64,000 bases of DNA from G958296245 sp963664035 (GTDB lineage Bacteria; Chloroflexota; Dehalococcoidia; Lucifugimonadales; G958296245): positions 124,001 to 188,000 of the forward strand of contig OY760867.2 in NCBI GenBank assembly GCA_963664035.2. Direction: 5' to 3'. Below, piece by piece: positions 50,192-59,194 of the stretch; the first letter of the stretch is position 1, and the number at the start of each line of letters is the position of its first letter. The notes beneath the pieces are model-generated. The model was not told where the DNA came from, made no database searches, and was given only the letters and a program-made list of their open reading frames with translations. The translations under genes were made by a program, and so were the position numbers.

Positions 50192-51589
50192 CTAGGCCTC
50201 TGCCCTCATCCGCTCTGCCTTTTCCACGGCCTCCTCGATGGCGCCGACCATGTAGAATGCCTGCTCCGGGAGGTCGTCGTGCTTGCCGTCTAGGATCTCC
50301 TGGAAGCCCTTTACGGTGTCGCGCACGGGGACGTAGCGGCCCTCCTGGCCGGTGAACTGCTCGGCGACGAAGAAGGGCTGGGTCAGGAAGCGCTGTATCT
50401 TCCGCGCGCGCGCCACCGTCTGCCGGTCCTCGTCGGAGAGCTCCTCCACGCCGAGGATGGCGATGATGTCCTGCAGGTCCTTGTAGCGCTGTAGGACCTG
50501 CTGCACGCCCCTGGCAACGCCGTAGTGGTCCTGGCCGACCACGGCCGGCTCCAGTATCCGTGAGGACGACGCGAGCGGGTCGACGGCCGGGTAGAGGCCC
50601 TGCTCCACGAGCGCCCTGTCGAGCGAGACCACCGCGTCGAGGTGTCCGAAGGTGGTGACGATGCCGGGGTCGGTGTAGTCGTCGGCGGGCACGTAGATGG
50701 CCTGGAACGAGGTGATGGAGCCCGTGCCGGCGGAGGTGATCCGCTCCTCGAGGTCGCCCATCTCGGTGGACAGAGTGGGCTGGTAGCCGACCGCCGACGG
50801 CATCCTGCCGAGGAGCGCCGACACCTCCATGCCCGCGAGGATGTACCTGTATATGTTGTCGACGAACAGCAGAACGTCCTGGCCGCGGGTCTCCTTGAAG
50901 TACTCGGCCATCGTGACGCCGGTCATGCCGACGCGCGCCCTGATGCCCGGCGGCTCGTTCATCTGGCCGAAGACGAGCACGGTGCTGCCCAGCACCCCCG
51001 ACTCCTGCATCTCGTTCCAAAGGTCGTTGCCCTCGCGCGAGCGCTCGCCCACGCCGGCGAAGACCGAGACTCCCTCATGCTCCGCGCCGATGTTCCTGAT
51101 CAACTCCTGGATGATGACGGTCTTGCCCGTGCCGGCGCCGCCGTAAGCGCCGACCTTGCCGCCGCGCGTGAACGGGGCGATCAGGTCCATGACCTTGATG
51201 CCCATCTCGAGCATCTCGACCTCGGTGGCCTGCTCGTGTAGCTGCGGGGGCTCACGGTGTATGGGCCAATTCTCGGAGGACTCGACCTCCTCCAGGTTGT
51301 CTATCGTCTCGCCGAGGGCGTTGAAGAGGCGTCCCAGCGTGGGGTCGCCCACCGGGACGGAGATGGGGTTGCCCGTGTCCATCGCCTCGTCGCCGCGCCT
51401 CAGGCCGTCCGTGGGGCCCAGGGCGAGGCACCTCACCCAGTTGTTGCCGACGTGCTGCTCGACCTCCAGCACCAGCCGCTCTCCGCCGATCTGGGTCTCC
51501 ACCGCGTTGAAGATGGCTGGCATCTCCTCCGGCGGGAACTCCACGTCCACGACGGTGCCGATCACCTGCGTTATCTTTCCGGTCGCCAT
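50192..51589 (-). CDS. atpD: ATP synthase F1 beta subunit
   Basis: 465 residues. Catalytic subunit: P-loop GGAGTGKT (150-157), the ERSREGNDLW motif with the catalytic Glu-Arg region, and ALLGRMPSAVGYQPTL (DELSEED-like acidic segment is VEELSDED). Length typical. Preceded in the operon by a 75-residue zinc-ribbon protein gene. Confidence 0.96.
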   Translation of the reverse strand: MATGKITQVIGTVVDVEFPPEEMPAIFNAVETQIGGERLVLEVEQHVGNNWVRCLALGPTDGLRRGDEAMDTGNPISVPVGDPTLGRLFNALGETIDNLEEVESSENWPIHREPPQLHEQATEVEMLEMGIKVMDLIAPFTRGGKVGAYGGAGTGKTVIIQELIRNIGAEHEGVSVFAGVGERSREGNDLWNEMQESGVLGSTVLVFGQMNEPPGIRARVGMTGVTMAEYFKETRGQDVLLFVDNIYRYILAGMEVSALLGRMPSAVGYQPTLSTEMGDLEERITSAGTGSITSFQAIYVPADDYTDPGIVTTFGHLDAVVSLDRALVEQGLYPAVDPLASSSRILEPAVVGQDHYGVARGVQQVLQRYKDLQDIIAILGVEELSDEDRQTVARARKIQRFLTQPFFVAEQFTGQEGRYVPVRDTVKGFQEILDGKHDDLPEQAFYMVGAIEEAVEKAERMRAEA

Positions 51590-51609
51590 CCTGGTCTATC
51601 TCCCTGGCG

Positions 51610-51627
51610 CCTCCCCTTCGGGGGAGG
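51610..51627. repeat. Hairpin between the small zinc-ribbon gene and atpD
   Basis: CCTCCCC, TTCG, GGGGGAGG form a short, very stable stem with a UUCG tetraloop in the transcribed spacer; GGTTAG follows, so it may be a relic of the CCTAACCTTCCCC family. It could modulate atpD expression. Confidence 0.5.
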
Positions 51628-51668
51628 GTTAGTGTGACCTGTCCGGGGGACATTCCCCTGCACAGGGT

Positions 51669-51896
51669 TCATTCCTGTTGGCCTGCGCTCCCCGTATCCT
51701 CGCCGCCGCAGTCCGGGCACTTCTTCTTGTAGGTGTACCATTCGTGATTGGTCATGCTCTTCTGGCAGCCTGTACACACGACGGCCTCGTCCAGGTGTTG
51801 GCGCGTATGCCGCGCGAAGTGCTGCGCGAAATGCCAGGCCACTATCGCGACGACTATGACGGCCAGGACGATGACGACGTAGACCCATACATCCAT
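51669..51896 (-). CDS. Small membrane-anchored zinc-ribbon protein in the atp operon
   Basis: 75 residues. N-terminal transmembrane segment (VVIVLAVIVVAIVAWHF), then a zinc ribbon with CTGC and CPDC pairs 19 residues apart. Sits between atpG and atpD on the same strand. Not a known ATP synthase subunit; cysteine spacing suggests zinc binding. Function unknown. Confidence 0.6.
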   Translation of the reverse strand: MDVWVYVVIVLAVIVVAIVAWHFAQHFARHTRQHLDEAVVCTGCQKSMTNHEWYTYKKKCPDCGGEDTGSAGQQE

Positions 51897-51920
51897 GTCA
51901 GACTCCCTGCCTCCGGCGGC

Positions 51921-52781
51921 TCACGCGCTCACCGCCGCCGCGCCGCCTACGATCTCCAGCAACTCCTTCGTTATCGTCTCCTGGCGGGCCTTGTTCATCT
52001 CCAGCGTCAGGTCCACCACCATCTCGTTGGCGTTGTCGGTGGCGTTCCTCATCGCTACCATGCGGGCCGACTGCTCGCTGGCGACCGACTCCAGCACGGC
52101 GTGGTAGAGCTCCAGCTCGACGAACCTGGGCAGCAGCTCCGAGAGCACGCCCTCCGGCCCCGGCTCGTATATGTAGCCCACCGCCTCCTCCGGGCGCAGG
52201 TCCGCGGGCTCGACTGGCAGGAGCGGGCGCACCACCGGCGTCTGCACCGTCGTGCTCACGAAGTCGGCGTAGGCGACGAAGACGGCGTCCACGCGCTCCT
52301 CGGTGAAGTCGTCTATCAGGATGCCGGCGGCGGGGGTGACGTCGGTAATGGAGGGGCGGTCGCCCAGGTCGGTGAAGACCGCCTGCACCTCCTGGCCGGC
52401 GCGCACCATGAAGTCGCGCCCCTTGCGGCCTATCGTGATGAGCTTGGTGGCCGCCTGCTGGTCGACGATGAACTGGGCGGCGACGCGGTTGATCTTGCTG
52501 TGCATGCCGCCGGTCAGGCCCCGGTCGGGCGTTATGAGCACCACTGTGACGTTGGCGGGCTCGCGCCGCATAAGGAGGGGGTGCTGCGCCTCTTCCTCGC
52601 GCTCCTGCGCGGCGAGGTGGGAAAGCAGGTCGCGCATCCGCTCCGAGTATGGCCGGCCCTGGAGGGCCATCTCCTGGGCGCGCCGCATCTTGGAGGCGGC
52701 GATCATCGACATCGCCTTGGTTATCTTGGCGGTGTTCTCGACGCTCCTGATGCGCCGCCTTATCTCTTGTACGCTCGGCAT
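51921..52781 (-). CDS. atpG: ATP synthase F1 gamma subunit
   Basis: 286 residues. Rotor shaft: N-terminal MPSVQEIRRRIRSVENTAKI and the C-terminal helix EMVVDLTLEMNKARQETITKE are conserved. Ten bases after atpA. The middle Rossmann-like part (TVVLITPDRGLTGG) is present. Confidence 0.95.
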   Translation of the reverse strand: MPSVQEIRRRIRSVENTAKITKAMSMIAASKMRRAQEMALQGRPYSERMRDLLSHLAAQEREEEAQHPLLMRREPANVTVVLITPDRGLTGGMHSKINRVAAQFIVDQQAATKLITIGRKGRDFMVRAGQEVQAVFTDLGDRPSITDVTPAAGILIDDFTEERVDAVFVAYADFVSTTVQTPVVRPLLPVEPADLRPEEAVGYIYEPGPEGVLSELLPRFVELELYHAVLESVASEQSARMVAMRNATDNANEMVVDLTLEMNKARQETITKELLEIVGGAAAVSA

Positions 52782-52790
52782 GCCTTAGCC

Positions 52791-54302
52791 TTAGTAGGGG
52801 ACGCTCGCCTTGAACTCGGTGATGGCGTCCGCTAGGGCCGCCTCGGTCTCGTCGGACAGGTCCTTCTCCTCGTCTATGGTGCTGAGTATCTCCGGGTGGT
52901 TCGACTCCATGAACCTGTGGAGCGCGGTCTCGAATGCGCCGACCCGGGTTATCTCGACGTCGTCCAGGTGGCCCCTGGCGAGGGCTGTCAGTATCGTGAT
53001 CTCCTGGGGCAGCTTGAGGGGCGCGCTCTCGTTCTGCTTCAGCACCTCCACCGCCCGCTGTCCGCGCTCGAGCTGGGCACGGGTGGCCGCGTCCAGGTCC
53101 GCCGTGCCGAACTGTGCGAAGGCGGCAAGCTCGCGGTACTGCGCCAGGTCGAGGCGCAGGCTGCCGGCGACGGACTTCATGGCCTTCGTCTGGGCGGTGC
53201 CGCCCACGCGCGAGACGGAGAGGCCGGCGTTGACGGCGGGTCGTATGCCGGAGTTGAAGAGCTCGGGCTCCAGGTATATCTGCCCGTCGGTGATCGATAT
53301 GACGTTGGTGGGGATGTACGCCGACACGTCGCCGGCGAGCGTCTCGATGATCGGCAGGGCGGTCAGCGAGCCGCCGCCGAGGTCCTCCGACAGGCGGGCC
53401 GCACGCTCCAGCAGCCGGCTGTGCAGGTAGAATACGTCGCCGGGGTACGCCTCGCGGCCCGGCGGTCGGCGCAGCAGCAGGGACATCTGCCGGTACGCCC
53501 ACGCGTGCTTGGAGAGGTCGTCGTAGACGATGAGCGCGTCCTTGCCCTGCCTCATGAAGTACTCGCCGACGGCGCAGCCGGTGTAGGGCGCCAGGTACTG
53601 CATGGGCGCGGAGTCGGCGGCGTTCGCCGCGACGACGACCGTGTGCTCCATGGCCCCGTGGCGCTCCAGCAGCGCCACGGTCTGGGCGACCTTGCCAGCG
53701 CGCTGTCCTATGGCGACGTAGATGCAGACGAGGTCGCCGCCCTTCTGGTTGATTATCGTGTCGAGGCAGAGGGCCGTCTTGCCGGTGGCGCGGTCGCCGA
53801 TTATCAACTCGCGCTGGCCGCGTCCGACGGGCACCATCGAGTCGATGGCCTTCACGCCGGTCTGCACCGGGACGTTGACCTCCTGCCGCGCGGCCACGCC
53901 GGGGGCTATCACCTCCACGGCGGCGTTCTCCGACGACGCTATGGCGCCCTTGGCGTCCAGGGGCTCGCCCAGGGCGTCCACGACCCTGCCGAGCATCGCG
54001 CCGCCGATGGGTATTTCCATGACGCGCCCGGTGCCGCGCACCTCGGTGCCCTCCTTGACGCCCTCCGGGTTGCCCAGCACGACCGCGCCGACGCCGTCCT
54101 CCTCGAGGTTGAGGGCCATGCCGCTGGCGCCGCCCTCGAACTCCAGCAGCTCGTTGGCGCCCACTCCGGACAGCCCGTGTACGCGGGCGATGCCGTCTCC
54201 GACCTCGATCACCACGCCGACGTCGACCATCCTGAGCTCCTGGCCGAACTCCTCGATCTGGCGCTTGATTACCGACGCTATGTCCTGTCCTCTGACTGCC
54301 AT
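52791..54302 (-). CDS. atpA: ATP synthase F1 alpha subunit
   Basis: 503 residues. Non-catalytic nucleotide-binding subunit: P-loop GDRATGKT (169-176), VGRGQRELIIGD, SDLSKHAWAYRQ-like YDDLSKHAWAYRQMSL, the arginine-finger region ISVSRVGGTAQ. Typical length and position. Confidence 0.96.
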   Translation of the reverse strand: MAVRGQDIASVIKRQIEEFGQELRMVDVGVVIEVGDGIARVHGLSGVGANELLEFEGGASGMALNLEEDGVGAVVLGNPEGVKEGTEVRGTGRVMEIPIGGAMLGRVVDALGEPLDAKGAIASSENAAVEVIAPGVAARQEVNVPVQTGVKAIDSMVPVGRGQRELIIGDRATGKTALCLDTIINQKGGDLVCIYVAIGQRAGKVAQTVALLERHGAMEHTVVVAANAADSAPMQYLAPYTGCAVGEYFMRQGKDALIVYDDLSKHAWAYRQMSLLLRRPPGREAYPGDVFYLHSRLLERAARLSEDLGGGSLTALPIIETLAGDVSAYIPTNVISITDGQIYLEPELFNSGIRPAVNAGLSVSRVGGTAQTKAMKSVAGSLRLDLAQYRELAAFAQFGTADLDAATRAQLERGQRAVEVLKQNESAPLKLPQEITILTALARGHLDDVEITRVGAFETALHRFMESNHPEILSTIDEEKDLSDETEAALADAITEFKASVPY

Positions 54303-54327
54303 AAAGTGCCTCCGATGGCCTGGCGGC

Positions 54328-54876
54328 TCAGCTCGCGGGCGCCGGATCGGACAGATCCCGGCGCATCTGCCGGAGCTTCGTCCTGACGCTTCCGTCTATA
54401 ACCCTGTCCCCGACCCGCGCGACGATGCCGCCGAGTATCTCGGGGCGCACTAGGGTGTGCAGCCGCACCTTCTTGCCCGCGACCCCCTCCAGTATCTTCG
54501 TTACGTTCTCGCGCTGGGCGTCGTCCAGCCTGACGGCCGACGTGACCTCCGCCGTCTCGACGCCCCGGCGCTCGTCTATCATGCGCGAGTATTCGTCCAG
54601 CACCGCCGGCACGAGGTGCGCGAGGTTCCTTGACGCCAGTACGCACAGCAGGTTGGCCGCCAACGGGCCCACCGCGCCCCCGACGGCGCCCCGTATCGCC
54701 TCGACCTTGCGGGCCAGGGGCACCTGCGGCGCGTCCAGGACGTTCGCCAACTCCTGGACCTCGATGGCCTCGGCCAGCGACCGGAGGTCGCCGGACCAGG
54801 CGTCCAGGGCGTCCTGCTCCACGGCGATCTGGAAGACCGCCTGGGCGTATCGTCTAGCTGAAGCTGCTTGCGGCAT
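54328..54876 (-). CDS. atpH: ATP synthase delta subunit
   Basis: 182 residues. Stator subunit (OSCP-like): N-terminal helical domain SARRYAQAVFQIAVEQDALD and the C-terminal EILGGIVARVGDRVIDGSVRTKL. Separated from atpF by a 105-residue gene. Confidence 0.92.
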   Translation of the reverse strand: MPQAASARRYAQAVFQIAVEQDALDAWSGDLRSLAEAIEVQELANVLDAPQVPLARKVEAIRGAVGGAVGPLAANLLCVLASRNLAHLVPAVLDEYSRMIDERRGVETAEVTSAVRLDDAQRENVTKILEGVAGKKVRLHTLVRPEILGGIVARVGDRVIDGSVRTKLRQMRRDLSDPAPAS

Positions 54877-54899
54877 TTCTTATATTAGATGCTCACGGC

Positions 54900-55217
54900 T
54901 CATTGAATCCTGGCCCTCAAGGTCCTGAGGGTCCTGATCAACTCCGGCCCCAACTCCTGCTGGGGAAACCGATTGAGGTCCTCGAAAAGACTCCACAACT
55001 CTTCCTGCAATTCTTCGACCGCCTCGCGTTCCGTCGCGCCTACTCCGTAAATCCCGAACTCTTCAATGCCTGCCAGAACCTCATCATCCATTACCTGGTA
55101 CCCGTACACCAATGGGAGCGCCAGTTGCACTCGCCCCTGATCGAGGCTATGGATGGCTCCGAGGCCGACACGGCCTTCCCCTTCGCGCATCGCCTCCAGG
55201 AACTTACGAGCGGCCAC
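54900..55217 (-). CDS. Small hypothetical protein between atpF and atpH
   Basis: 105 residues. Starts 14 bases inside atpF and ends 24 bases before atpH. Contains YGVGATEREAVEELQEELWSL, a pattern like antitoxin-type or HicB-adjacent small proteins in which a beta part precedes a helix. No toxin neighbour. Composition differs from the atp genes around it, suggesting insertion into the operon. Confidence 0.55.
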   Translation of the reverse strand: MAARKFLEAMREGEGRVGLGAIHSLDQGRVQLALPLVYGYQVMDDEVLAGIEEFGIYGVGATEREAVEELQEELWSLFEDLNRFPQQELGPELIRTLRTLRARIQ

Positions 55218-55707
55218 GGATGACCGTGCTCTCCTCTAGGACCTGCTCGATCAGGCGGCTGTGGGCGGCCTCGTCCACCGACTCGCCGATCACGCGCTCG
55301 GCCGCCGTGATCGCCAGGCCCGCGAACTGCCCCCTGATCTCCTCTATCGCCGCGGCCTTCTCCCTCTGGATGTCCGCCTCCGCGCGCTGGCGCTGGGCCT
55401 CGATCTCCTGCCTGGCCTTGGCGAGCTCCTCCTCCCTGAACCGCTCGGCGACCTCCCTGGCCTGGGCGATCATCGCCTGGCCCTCCGCACGCGCCTCGTC
55501 GATCCGCTTCTGCATGTCCTCGCGCGAGCGTTCGGCCTCTTCCCTGGCGGTCTGCGCCGTCTCGAGGCTCTCCTTGATCTTCGCCGAGCGCTCGTCCATG
55601 ACCCTGAGCAGCGGCTTGTACAGCAGGAAGTACAAGATCGCGAACAGGAGCACGAAGCTCACGATCGACGTGATGAGACCCGGTAGGTTTATTCCTAAAG
55701 CGTCCAT
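55204..55707 (-). CDS. atpF: ATP synthase F0 subunit b
   Basis: 167 residues. One N-terminal membrane helix (ITSIVSFVLLFAILYFLLYKPLL) followed by a long charged coiled coil with KESLETAQTAREEAERSRED. This is the stator stalk. Overlaps the following small gene by 14 bases. Confidence 0.94.
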   Translation of the reverse strand: MDALGINLPGLITSIVSFVLLFAILYFLLYKPLLRVMDERSAKIKESLETAQTAREEAERSREDMQKRIDEARAEGQAMIAQAREVAERFREEELAKARQEIEAQRQRAEADIQREKAAAIEEIRGQFAGLAITAAERVIGESVDEAAHSRLIEQVLEESTVIRGRS

Positions 55708-55774
55708 GCGACTTTCACCACCAAGACGAGAGACGGCGCCCCCGCGGGCGCGCCGCCCCGCTGCCCCCGGGCGG

Positions 55775-56020
55775 CTACCCGAGGAAGATGATTATGACCG
55801 CGACCACCAGCGCGTAGATGGCTATCGCCTCCGTGAAGGCGATGGCTATGATCATGTTGAGCTGGATCGGGCGCGCGGCCTCGGGGTTGCGCCCGAGCGA
55901 CTCCATGGCCTTTGCGGCCAGCAGGCCGATGCCAAGGCCCGGCCCGAGCGCGCCCAGCCCTATGGCTATGCCCGCGGCTATGGTCTTCAGTACCTCTATG
56001 TCGCCTGTGATCATGTCCAT
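55775..56020 (-). CDS. atpE: ATP synthase F0 subunit c
   Basis: 81 residues, two membrane helices. Ion-binding Glu is in FTEAIAIYALV; the polar loop has GRNPEAA (Arg-x-Pro). The Gln and the Ser/Thr next to the Glu that mark Na+-binding c-rings are absent, so a proton ring is expected. Confidence 0.95.
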   Translation of the reverse strand: MDMITGDIEVLKTIAAGIAIGLGALGPGLGIGLLAAKAMESLGRNPEAARPIQLNMIIAIAFTEAIAIYALVVAVIIIFLG

Positions 56021-56076
56021 GCTCCTTAACTCCTCCTCAGCACGTTTTCGTTCAGCGTCGGCGCTCCGTTCCGGGA

Positions 56077-57159
56077 TCAGTGGCCATCGTCGCCGTGATG
56101 GATGGTCGCGGTGGCCGCGAATACGAGTGTCAGCATAGCAAATATGAACGCCTGCACGAGCCCTACGAACAACTCCAGCCCTAGGAATGGCAGGATGCCG
56201 ACGAGAGGCACCAGGAAGGCCATGACGATCAGCAGCACCTCGCCGGCGAAGATGTTGCCGAAGAGGCGGAATGTGAAGCTGATGACGCGCGCGATCTCGC
56301 TCAGCCCCTCCAGCAGGCCGACGAAGAGCATGATGGGGCCTTCTCGGAAGTTTATGTACTTGCCGACGTGGCTGAAGAGGCCCAGCACGCTGATGCCCCA
56401 GTAGTGGACCATGACCATGGCCACGAGGGCGAGGCCCAGCGTCGTGTTCACGTCCGTGTTGGCGCTCCGGAAGAACGGCACCAGCAGGCCCGCCCTGGGC
56501 CGCTCGCCCTCCTCCATGCGCTCGTACTCGGCCGCGGTGATCTCGTCGTCCACGGACCCGAACGGCTGCACGGCGAGCGCGCCGTCGCCGTCGAAGACGG
56601 CCAGCTTGACCGCGTCGAGGTCGGCGTGCTCGCCCTTCTTCTCGGCCTTATCCTCGGCGTGGTGTATGACCTCCTTGGCGGGCTCGAAGCGCCCTATGGT
56701 GCCGAAGCCGGGCAGGATGCCCATCCAGTTGGCGACCAGCACGAACAGGAAGATGGTCATCACCAGCGGGAAGAAGCGCCTGCCGCGCTCCGGCCCGGCG
56801 ACCGTCTCGCAGGCGTTCAGGAAGACCTCCATGACGGCTTCCATAGCGCCCTGGAGGCGGCCCGGCACCTCGCTGAGGCGGCGCGTGGCGAGCCAGGAGA
56901 CCAGCGCGAGCACGAGGATGGCCAACCAGGTGGCGACCATGGTGTTCGTTACGCGGAAGTCGCCCAGGACCGGGATGTCGGAGACCTGCGGAGACGCCGT
57001 GATCGGCTCGGCGGCAAGCTGGATGTGCGCGATGGGCGCGCCGATGAACCCGCCGCCGAATGCGGCCCCGAGCGCGCCGCCGGCCAGCCCCGCGCCTATC
57101 AGCGCGAGCGCGGCTATGCCGATGAGCAGCACCTTCGGGTTGGAGAGCAGCTTGCCCAT
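56077..57159 (-). CDS. atpB: ATP synthase F0 subunit a, with a soluble insert
   Basis: 360 residues, longer than the usual 230-280. The essential arginine is in SFTFRLFGNIFAGE (C-terminal half). An N-terminal extension precedes GDFRVTNTM, and a charged insert of about 70 residues (about 156-228: HHAEDKAEKKGEHADL ... MEEGERPRAG) lies between two membrane segments. Other long subunits a exist in Chloroflexota; the insert would be on one membrane face. First structural subunit after atpI. Confidence 0.93.
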   Translation of the reverse strand: MGKLLSNPKVLLIGIAALALIGAGLAGGALGAAFGGGFIGAPIAHIQLAAEPITASPQVSDIPVLGDFRVTNTMVATWLAILVLALVSWLATRRLSEVPGRLQGAMEAVMEVFLNACETVAGPERGRRFFPLVMTIFLFVLVANWMGILPGFGTIGRFEPAKEVIHHAEDKAEKKGEHADLDAVKLAVFDGDGALAVQPFGSVDDEITAAEYERMEEGERPRAGLLVPFFRSANTDVNTTLGLALVAMVMVHYWGISVLGLFSHVGKYINFREGPIMLFVGLLEGLSEIARVISFTFRLFGNIFAGEVLLIVMAFLVPLVGILPFLGLELFVGLVQAFIFAMLTLVFAATATIHHGDDGH

Positions 57160-57161
57160 GG

Positions 57162-57383
57162 TCAGCCCGCCGGCCCGGCGCCGTTGGCGTCAGAGGACAT
57201 GATCGACGTCAGCATACGGAACATGCCGTACAGGGCCGCGGCGATGCCGAGGCCAAGGCCCAGCAGCGTGAACAGGGGACTCGACGAGAAGCGGCCGTCC
57301 AGCCAAAGGCCGCCGACCACGCCGACGAGGATCGTCACAGCTACGTACCAACCGACGCCCACCATCCAGAGTATTGTCCGCAT
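57162..57383 (-). CDS. atpI: AtpZ/AtpI-family ATP synthase assembly protein
   Basis: 73 residues, two membrane helices (WYVAVTILVGVVGGLWLDGRF and FTLLGLGLGIAAALYGMF) with the GGLWLDGRF loop typical of AtpZ/AtpI (F0F1-ATPase assembly). First gene of the operon, two bases before atpB. Confidence 0.85.
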   Translation of the reverse strand: MRTILWMVGVGWYVAVTILVGVVGGLWLDGRFSSSPLFTLLGLGLGIAAALYGMFRMLTSIMSSDANGAGPAG

Positions 57384-57419
57384 CCCCGCACACGAGGGGC
57401 CCCTTCCAAGGGTTTGTGG

Positions 57420-57449
57420 ATTGTATCACAATCGATTTTCGTGCGACAA
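57420..57449 (-). promoter_or_regulatory. Promoter of the ATP synthase operon
   Basis: TTGTCG (57444-57449) and TACAAT (57420-57425) with an 18-base spacer on the minus strand, giving a leader of about 30 bases before atpI. The best housekeeping-type promoter in the window. Confidence 0.7.
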
Positions 57450-57622
57450 TTCCCGCCGGCCCCGATTTCCCCCCTATAGGGCCTTGTAGTGTCCCGTCCG
57501 TGGTATGAGAGAGACCCTCCCGCCCTAGCGGTAGACAGGTGGCGATGGGCTCCACCCCTCTGTACTCCCCGGGGCCGGCGGCTGGGGATGCCGGCTAGTG
57601 TGAGCCTCGGAGGGTTGAGCGT

Positions 57623-59194
57623 CTATCGGAATAGATCCATCTGCCGCTGTCTGCCCGATAATGCCGATTCGGGCAGCAACTCTGCGAGTTCTGCAACCGG
57701 TACGTTTCCCAACTCCCTCGGTTCCAGCTTGTACAGCCCGCCGCCATACACTCTGCCCTCGCCAAGCATGACTTCCGGACATATGTTGTTCAACAACTTC
57801 CAGACACGCCTCCTCAGTTGAGGGTCTTCCTCCAGGAGGTTGTTTAGGCCGCCCTGTGGATACAGCATGAGATAGACGTTGGGGGCTGTGGCTTGTGAGT
57901 GATTCAGGATGAATCGGAACGGCCGTCCTTCCTTGTCGTTTCTGCCCAAGTAGGTACAGAGAAATGGCGTTGCAGGTCGGTTCTCCTGGATGTACCATGG
58001 GTCTCTGTGTCGGCACAGGTAACGGTCGGCCACGCCATTAGCCCTTCCCTCTTCGAGATACTCCCACAGCGGTGGATGCCTGTCCCGGATTTGGCTCTCA
58101 GGCAATCTAGGATCCAGCAGGAACAACAACCGTTCCAACATGGGATTGCCTGCCTCGTCTGCCTCGATTTCGTCTTCGGGAATGTACCGCGGGCTTGGAA
58201 GTATCGGGCGGAATGCCTCCATTGGCAGTTCGCGCTGCGCTATTTCTTCCGATGAGAGAATGAAGTATCGGTTGCTCCCCGTAACCAAGCCGCGCTTGAT
58301 CTTGAAGAAGTCGGACAGCGATGACGTATCCGGTTTATGCCGGCTCTCCCTTACAGGGTACCGGGTCCACTTTGGTTCTCTACGAAGCGCCTCAGCCGGC
58401 ACCGAGCGTTCCAGATTCGGGCGACGCAGGGAGCCGCCGTAGCTGAAGCGCACTTGGTGATCAGGGGACGGCTCCCGTCTGCTGAACCAGACTACGGACG
58501 AAGACACCAGCGCGTCTCCGAACTGCACCTCGCCAGGGTCGAACCGATGAACGTGCAGCAGAGTCACCTTGTCGAGCAGGTAGCGCTTAACCGCCGCGCC
58601 GTAGTTGACGTCCATGAACTCACTTGGTACTAGCCATCCGGCCAAGCCGCCTTCCGACATCCACTCATGGCAGAGGCCGATGAAGTAACAGTACAGACCG
58701 GCAAGCCCCTTCATCTCCACTCCGCAAGCCTGCCACGTACGGTCTTTCAGACGTCGTTTCTCCTCACTGGGGATATGATGGTGCCGTACGTAAGGGGGAT
58801 TGCATACCAGCAGGTTGAACTTATCTGCGTCTGACGGGGGCAGCGCTCGCGTGAAGTCCTGTAGCAGGACGTCCAAGTCCGATCCCCACAGCTTCGCCGC
58901 AGTCTGGCCGTAGTCCGAATCGATCTCGTAGGCAGCGGAATACGCGAGCCGATCCCCTGGAAACACCTTCAACAACGCCGAATAGAATGACCCAGTCCCG
59001 ACAGCGGGGTCTATGAATCGAATCTCCGCGTCCTCTTTCAGGGACCCCCTTGCATACGTGAGTATTTCTACCGCAAGCTCGGCCGGCGTAGCAAACTGGC
59101 CCATGCGGTTGCGTTCCGCCTGGTCCTTGGATGCATCGATTTCAGCCTGTGCCTCAATCCGCCGCGCTTCTATTTCTCTCAAGTTCATCGACAT
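57623..59194 (-). CDS. Adenine-specific DNA methyltransferase, XamI-type (type II M)
   Basis: 523 residues. SAM-binding FIDPAVGTGSF (60-70) and the adenine-methylase NPPY (132-135), in the gamma-type arrangement with a large C-terminal target-recognition region. The gene starts directly at the stop of the XamI-like endonuclease gene (TAGATG), so the two form an R-M operon. Protects the host site, likely GTCGAC if the pair matches XamI. Confidence 0.88.
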   Translation of the reverse strand: MSMNLREIEARRIEAQAEIDASKDQAERNRMGQFATPAELAVEILTYARGSLKEDAEIRFIDPAVGTGSFYSALLKVFPGDRLAYSAAYEIDSDYGQTAAKLWGSDLDVLLQDFTRALPPSDADKFNLLVCNPPYVRHHHIPSEEKRRLKDRTWQACGVEMKGLAGLYCYFIGLCHEWMSEGGLAGWLVPSEFMDVNYGAAVKRYLLDKVTLLHVHRFDPGEVQFGDALVSSSVVWFSRREPSPDHQVRFSYGGSLRRPNLERSVPAEALRREPKWTRYPVRESRHKPDTSSLSDFFKIKRGLVTGSNRYFILSSEEIAQRELPMEAFRPILPSPRYIPEDEIEADEAGNPMLERLLFLLDPRLPESQIRDRHPPLWEYLEEGRANGVADRYLCRHRDPWYIQENRPATPFLCTYLGRNDKEGRPFRFILNHSQATAPNVYLMLYPQGGLNNLLEEDPQLRRRVWKLLNNICPEVMLGEGRVYGGGLYKLEPRELGNVPVAELAELLPESALSGRQRQMDLFR

